Shown one piece after another: positions 59,978-64,000 of a stretch of DNA of 64,000 nucleotides; the first letter of the stretch is position 1, and each line of letters begins with the position of its first letter. The notes beneath the pieces are model-generated. The model saw only the letters and a program-made list of their open reading frames with translations. It searched no databases and was not told the DNA's origin. Origin of the DNA: Siphlonurus alternatus (Eukaryota > Arthropoda > Insecta > Ephemeroptera > Siphlonuridae); assembly GCA_949825025.1 (NCBI GenBank), contig OX463778.1:33620616-33684615 (forward strand). The letters are read 5' to 3'. The position numbers were made by a program, and so were the translations under genes.

Positions 59978-62752
59978 TACCCTGCTGAAATTTCTTGAAC
60001 AAGATCTTGTACAAGTCTTGAACAAGTTTTGACCAAGATCTTGAGCAATAATCTTGCCAAGATCTTGGCAAGATCTTGGCAAGATCTTGCGCAAGATCTT
60101 GGCAAGATCTTGGCAAGATCTTGTGCAAGATCTTGGCAAGATATTTTCTTGTGGAAGATCTTGACAAGATCTTGGTAAGATTATTGCTCAAGATCTTGGT
60201 CAAAACTCAAAACTTGTCCAAGACTTGCACAAGATCTTGGTCAAAACTTCTTCAAGACTTGCGCAAATTTTGCCCAAGATCTTGAGCCCAAATAATCTTA
60301 CCAAGATCTTGCCAAGATCTTGGCAAGATCTTGCGCAAGATCTTGGTAAGATCTTGGCAAGATCTTGTGCAAGATCTTGGCAAGATATTTTCTTGTGCAA
60401 GATCTTGGTAACATTATTGGGGTTCAAGATCTTTCACAAGACTTGCAACTGATTTGTACTTGAAAAAATTTGTGTAAGTAAATGCAAGATCTTGACAAGA
60501 TTTTCAAGATTTGGTTGCAAGATGTGGTACCTAGTAGAAACCTCACAGTCGTCACATACATTTATCCATCATCTGAAAAAAAATAAAGAGTTTAATTAGT
60601 TTTTTTCTGGTATGCATAGTACATAATAGTTTTCGTTATAAGTTCGGCAGTTGTCTTGCTGGTTTCCTTTCTGTGGATATTCATCATCCTGCTTCATCTC
60701 TCCGCTCAGCGCACAATGAATCCTCTCACTCTATCCATGCACGTACGCAATAACGGCTAGGCCTGCGGAACCTGGGGATCAAAGACATATTTAAAGGATA
60801 TTCGATAAAATTAGACATGCAAGATCTTGCTCAAGACAATTGCAAAAGGTATTGTGCAAATCTTGCTCAAGACAATTGCAAAAGGTATTGTGCAAATCTT
60901 GCCCAAGATCTTGCCCAAGATCTTGCTCAAGAATTTTGAGCAGGGATGCATTATATACAGTATATATTTAAATGCATGATTAACAATTTTTGTACTGTAA
61001 AACAAATTTAAACACTTCACTACTGTACAACGATGTTAATTTAATACATATACAACCACAATTTATTGCATTAACTTAAATGCATGCATATTATATAATA
61101 TGCATACACAGTATGCATACATTGCAGTACTAGTATACATACCTTTATCAACTTTATACAAACCAAATACTGCTATGCCATTGATTTATGCGCACAATTA
61201 ACAGCCAACTTTTGTCGATCTGGTATGGTTGTCGAATCCTTGATCAGAATCCATCACATCCCGGCCATGTTTGCAAGCCGCTCAGCAAGCAGGAAGCAGG
61301 TCAAGCCATCGAAATGTCATTAAAAAAACAGACAATTTTGTGTGAGCTTAACAATATATTAAACAAAAACTACTATACATAAGTTAAAGCTTACCTGGAA
61401 CTGTGTAATAACTACTAATTAGCACAAAAACACACAAAATCTTAATGTTTCTTCACCAGCTTCAATTTTCACCAACCATCCATCTTAAGTGTTATAAAAA
61501 AACGGTCATGCGCATTGCATTTGTTTCACATCGTCCACTTGCGCAGTCCACTTGCGCAATGAAAACGCGCGCAAGATTTCTTCTTGCTCAAGTCTATTAC
61601 TTGCAATGCTCAAGATAAAAAATCTTGGGTAAGAAAAAACTTTTTGATCAAGATTGTCATTTTAAACATGATGGTAACTTGTCCAAGAAATAATATTGAG
61701 ATAAATATGAAAAAGTTTGTAAGATTTCTTTCTTGCTCAAGTCTATTACTTCCCCAAGATATGAAACTTGACTATGAAATGACTTCTTGAACAAGATTGT
61801 CGTTTTAAACAAGACGGTAACTTCTACAAGAAATAATCTTGAGAAAAATATGAAAACTTGTCCAAGATTTTTACTTTCTCAAGTCTATTACTTGCTCAAG
61901 ATATAAATATTGCGTAAGAAATTACTTCTTGAACAAGATTGTCATTTTAAGCAAGATGATAACTTGTCCAAGAAATAATCTTGAGAAAAATGTGAAAAAT
62001 TGTGTAAGATTTTTTCTTGCTCAAGTCTATTACTTGCTCAAGATATAAATATTGCATAAGAAATTACTTCTTGAACAAGATTGTCATTTTAAGCAAGATG
62101 ATAACTTGTCCAAGAAATAATCTTGAGAAAAATGTGAAAAATTGTGTAAGATTTTTTCTTGCTCAAGTCTATTACTTGCTCAAGATATAAATCTTGAGTA
62201 CGAAATGACTTCTTGAACAAGATTGTCATTTTAAACAAAACGGTAACTTCTCCAAGAAATAATCTTGAGAAAAATATGATAACTTGTTTAAGATTTTTTT
62301 CTTGAGCAAGTTAATTACTTGCCAAGATGTTGTTCTTGCGTAAAAAATGACTTCTTGAACAAGATTACCATCGTGCGCAAGACGGTTACTAGCTCAAGAA
62401 ATAATCTTGAGATAAATTCGAAAACACGAGCAAGATTTTCTATCTTGCAAAGAATATTTTCTTGCGCAAGTGAGTTTCTTGTTAAGATTGTGATCTTGCG
62501 TAAGAAATGACGTCTTGAATAAGATTATTATCTTGCTCAAGATCTTGTTGAACCAAAAATATCTTATTTTGTAATTTTTTTCACATTTTTGGCTAAAATA
62601 TTATTTTTAGAAGGATAATATCCAATAATAATATTACAGACCAGCACTCAACCCTGTTGCGCCTCTTTCTTGGTCTTCTCGTGTTTACTTGTCAAGATCT
62701 TGTCAAGATCTTGCAAAGATATGCTCAAGATTTTTGAGCAGGGTAGCTCATG
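59978..62752. mobile_element. Inverted-repeat element built of CAAGATCTTG palindromes
   Basis: The left end CCCTGCTGAAATTTCTTGA and the right end TCAAGATTTTTGAGCAGGG are inverse copies, bordered by TA on each side. A further GAGCAGGG end occurs at 60939-60946. From 59990 to 60530 the sequence is almost entirely CAAGATCTTG and one-base variants at roughly 11-bp spacing; 60815-60930 repeats this. 61570-62540 is a 142-bp tandem array of the same words. The symmetric words give KILPRSCQDLA-type frames on both strands, which are not genes. No transposase. Confidence 0.75.
61580..62540. repeat. 142-bp tandem satellite
   Basis: TCAAGTCTAT recurs at 61588, 61737, 61879, 62021 and 62163 (spacings 149, 142, 142, 142), with diverged units near 62306 and 62465. 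Each unit carries CTTGAACAAGATTGTCATTT and AAGAAATAATCTTGAGA words. Confidence 0.85.
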
Positions 62753-63145
62753 CAATTATTAGCATGAGGGAGCGTGACGTCTTATCACAATAATTGTGGT
62801 AACGAAAGATAAAGTTGCGAAATATGTCATTAATTCGTGTAATTGCATGAACTGCAATTAAATTTATTATAAGTTTTTTAACGCATGGAAGATAGATTGA
62901 ACCAGTTTTTCTTCAATTATCCATAATTATTAATTATATATTCATTACAGTGGAATGATAGCTATTAACTCTATTAAGCCTTGTCGTTACCATTTTAAAT
63001 GTAATATTGTACTTTTATGCTACAGAATATACTATACAATTTAAATAAAAAACGAAGAAATTTTTTAATTATTTATATTTATTAAATTTATTTAATGTAC
63101 CTCGACAAGCAGCAAGATAAAACTTTTTTTTTATGAACATGACAG

Positions 63146-63329
63146 ATGACTGGGAGATTCCGTTCGAGAAGATCAGTAACCTGCAGTGGCTGGGCTCCGG
63201 TGCCCAAGGGGCCGTCTTCCAGGGCCTCTTCAACAATGAGCTGGTGGCCGTGAAAAAGGTGCACGAGCAGAAGGAGACGGACATCCGACACCTGCGCAAG
63301 CTCAACCACCCCAACGTGGTCGCGTTCAA
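63146..63329 (+). CDS. MAP3K12/13 (wnd): DLK/LZK-like kinase exon: kinase N-lobe
   Basis: Acceptor GACAG at 63145, donor TTCAA|GTGAGT. It encodes [20 protein letters not shown]: the glycine-rich loop is [11 protein letters not shown], the ATP-binding lysine lies in VAVKKV, and helix C follows in [19 protein letters not shown]. In vertebrates and Drosophila this family is a MAP3K that activates JNK/p38 signalling in axon injury and synapse growth; that role here is by homology. Confidence 0.95.
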
Positions 63330-63561
63330 GTGAGTTGATAACATCTGAGCAGAGATTGGGGCGGCGGGTAATTTGGGAAAGATCATTTAAATGTCTTATA
63401 CACATTAATTCCTGTACACATTGTTTCTTTCAAATTCAAATTTTTATTTCGATCATATAGGCTGTACAGCATGGATTGTTTTTTTACAATTTTATTGATT
63501 TTGATTCTTACTGCATATGGGGTGCAATGAAGCATTTCTGTAACATGCCTGACGTCCTCAG

Positions 63562-63753
63562 GGGAGTGTGCACGACATCTCCGTGCTTCTGCATCATCAT
63601 GGAGTTCTGTCCGTACGGTCCGCTCTACAACCTGCTGCGGGAGGGAGAGAAGATCTCCCCCAGCCGCCTTGTCAACTGGTCCAAGCAAATCGCGGACGGA
63701 ATGCACTACCTTCACAATCACAAGATCATACACAGGGACCTCAAGAGTCCAAA
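63562..63753 (+). CDS. MAP3K12/13 (wnd): DLK/LZK-like kinase exon: hinge to catalytic loop
   Basis: Acceptor CCTCAG at 63561, donor CCAAA|GTAAGG. It encodes [40 protein letters not shown] and IHRDLKSP, the catalytic aspartate being in HRD. The exon ends two bases into the expected N of SPN. The rest of the kinase and the leucine zippers lie beyond the window. Confidence 0.95.
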
Positions 63754-64000
63754 GTAAGGATCGTTACCTTTTTATTTTGTATGTTTAAATTATGCTGCAT
63801 GTCCAAAAGTATAATATTAATGGATAATCGACCTCATATTTTTTTTATTCCATTTATTAAAAAAAATAATAATAAATATCATACATACGAAAGTACGATT
63901 TTATATGATCACGCCCCTATATTCGTCAAATCCCCCCTATTCTTTTAGTGATGCCAGAAATTATGGTTTACTTTCAATTTTCGAATTTTGAATCGAAATA
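63754..64000 (+). other. Start of next kinase-gene intron
   Basis: AT-rich sequence after the donor; no exon recognised before the window ends. Confidence 0.8.

Larger units (their letters stand above)
59420..63145 (+). other. Kinase-gene intron filled by a CAAGATCTTG element
   Basis: A 3.7-kb intron of which 59978-62752 is the repeat element; the remainder is AT-rich and unremarkable. Confidence 0.85.

Noticed and set aside
59957..60452. KILPRSCQDLA-type repetitive proteins on both strands
   Set aside because: Translation of CAAGATCTTG palindromes in any frame gives such peptides.
59978..62752. CRISPR-like array
   Set aside because: Repeats are short, self-complementary and contiguous, with no unique spacers; the context is a eukaryotic intron.

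Overview
This is an AT-rich animal nuclear genome window. Protein-coding exons are small and relatively GC-rich, joined by GT-AG introns of about 60 bp to several kb, in a sea of microsatellites, non-LTR retrotransposon remnants and foldback (palindromic) elements. The proteins are bilaterian. An invertebrate, perhaps an arthropod, fits best, but nothing here fixes the species. No prokaryotic features are present.

Two genes lie on the plus strand. (1) A La-related protein 4 gene (LARP4/LARP4B family): eleven coding exons from 15772 to the stop at 31711-31713, covering the La motif, the RRM-like region, the FPPLPG and LSDVVKG blocks, KLSYAQVAQ and the C-terminal EPRSPK. About 900 codons are present. 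The N-terminal end is uncertain; 14124-14196 is a phase-compatible candidate exon. (2) The 5' part of a dual leucine-zipper kinase gene (MAP3K12/13, DLK/LZK/Wallenda family): exons at 53600-53727, 59115-59419, 63146-63329 and 63562-63753. The kinase domain runs off the right edge inside the HRDLKSPN catalytic loop.

The most notable result is in the LARP4 introns. Three consecutive introns each carry one plus-strand 134-nt copy of the same sequence (26414-26547, 28430-28563, 29548-29681). Each copy folds as hairpin - hinge ACAGAA - hairpin - ACA with three bases to the end, the H/ACA box snoRNA layout. Substitutions between copies in the assigned stems keep pairing, and similarity stops at the predicted RNA ends. 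I read this as an intron-hosted H/ACA snoRNA family duplicated in tandem.

Mobile DNA, left to right: foldback 321-451; a 5'-truncated LINE on the minus strand 2294-4974 abutting a foldback 4975-5295; TTAA-flanked foldback 6306-6948; a tRNA-derived SINE (minus) inside a TA microsatellite at about 8760-9197; a 3.3-kb palindrome of palindromes 10282-13560; a LINE fragment 16258-17500 and several short foldbacks within LARP4 introns; a 711-bp foldback in the last LARP4 intron; two nested or adjacent TTAA foldback pairs 35633-38042; large foldbacks at 48360-49549 and 57173-57635; a LINE 3' end with a TTCTA tail at 51935-53208; and, in the DLK introns, two terminal-inverted-repeat elements built from short motifs: 54513-55901 (AGCTGTTT-type) and 59978-62752 (CAAGATCTTG-type, with a 142-bp satellite). 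Many foldbacks share a TTAA target and TGACGTA/TGACGTCA motifs.
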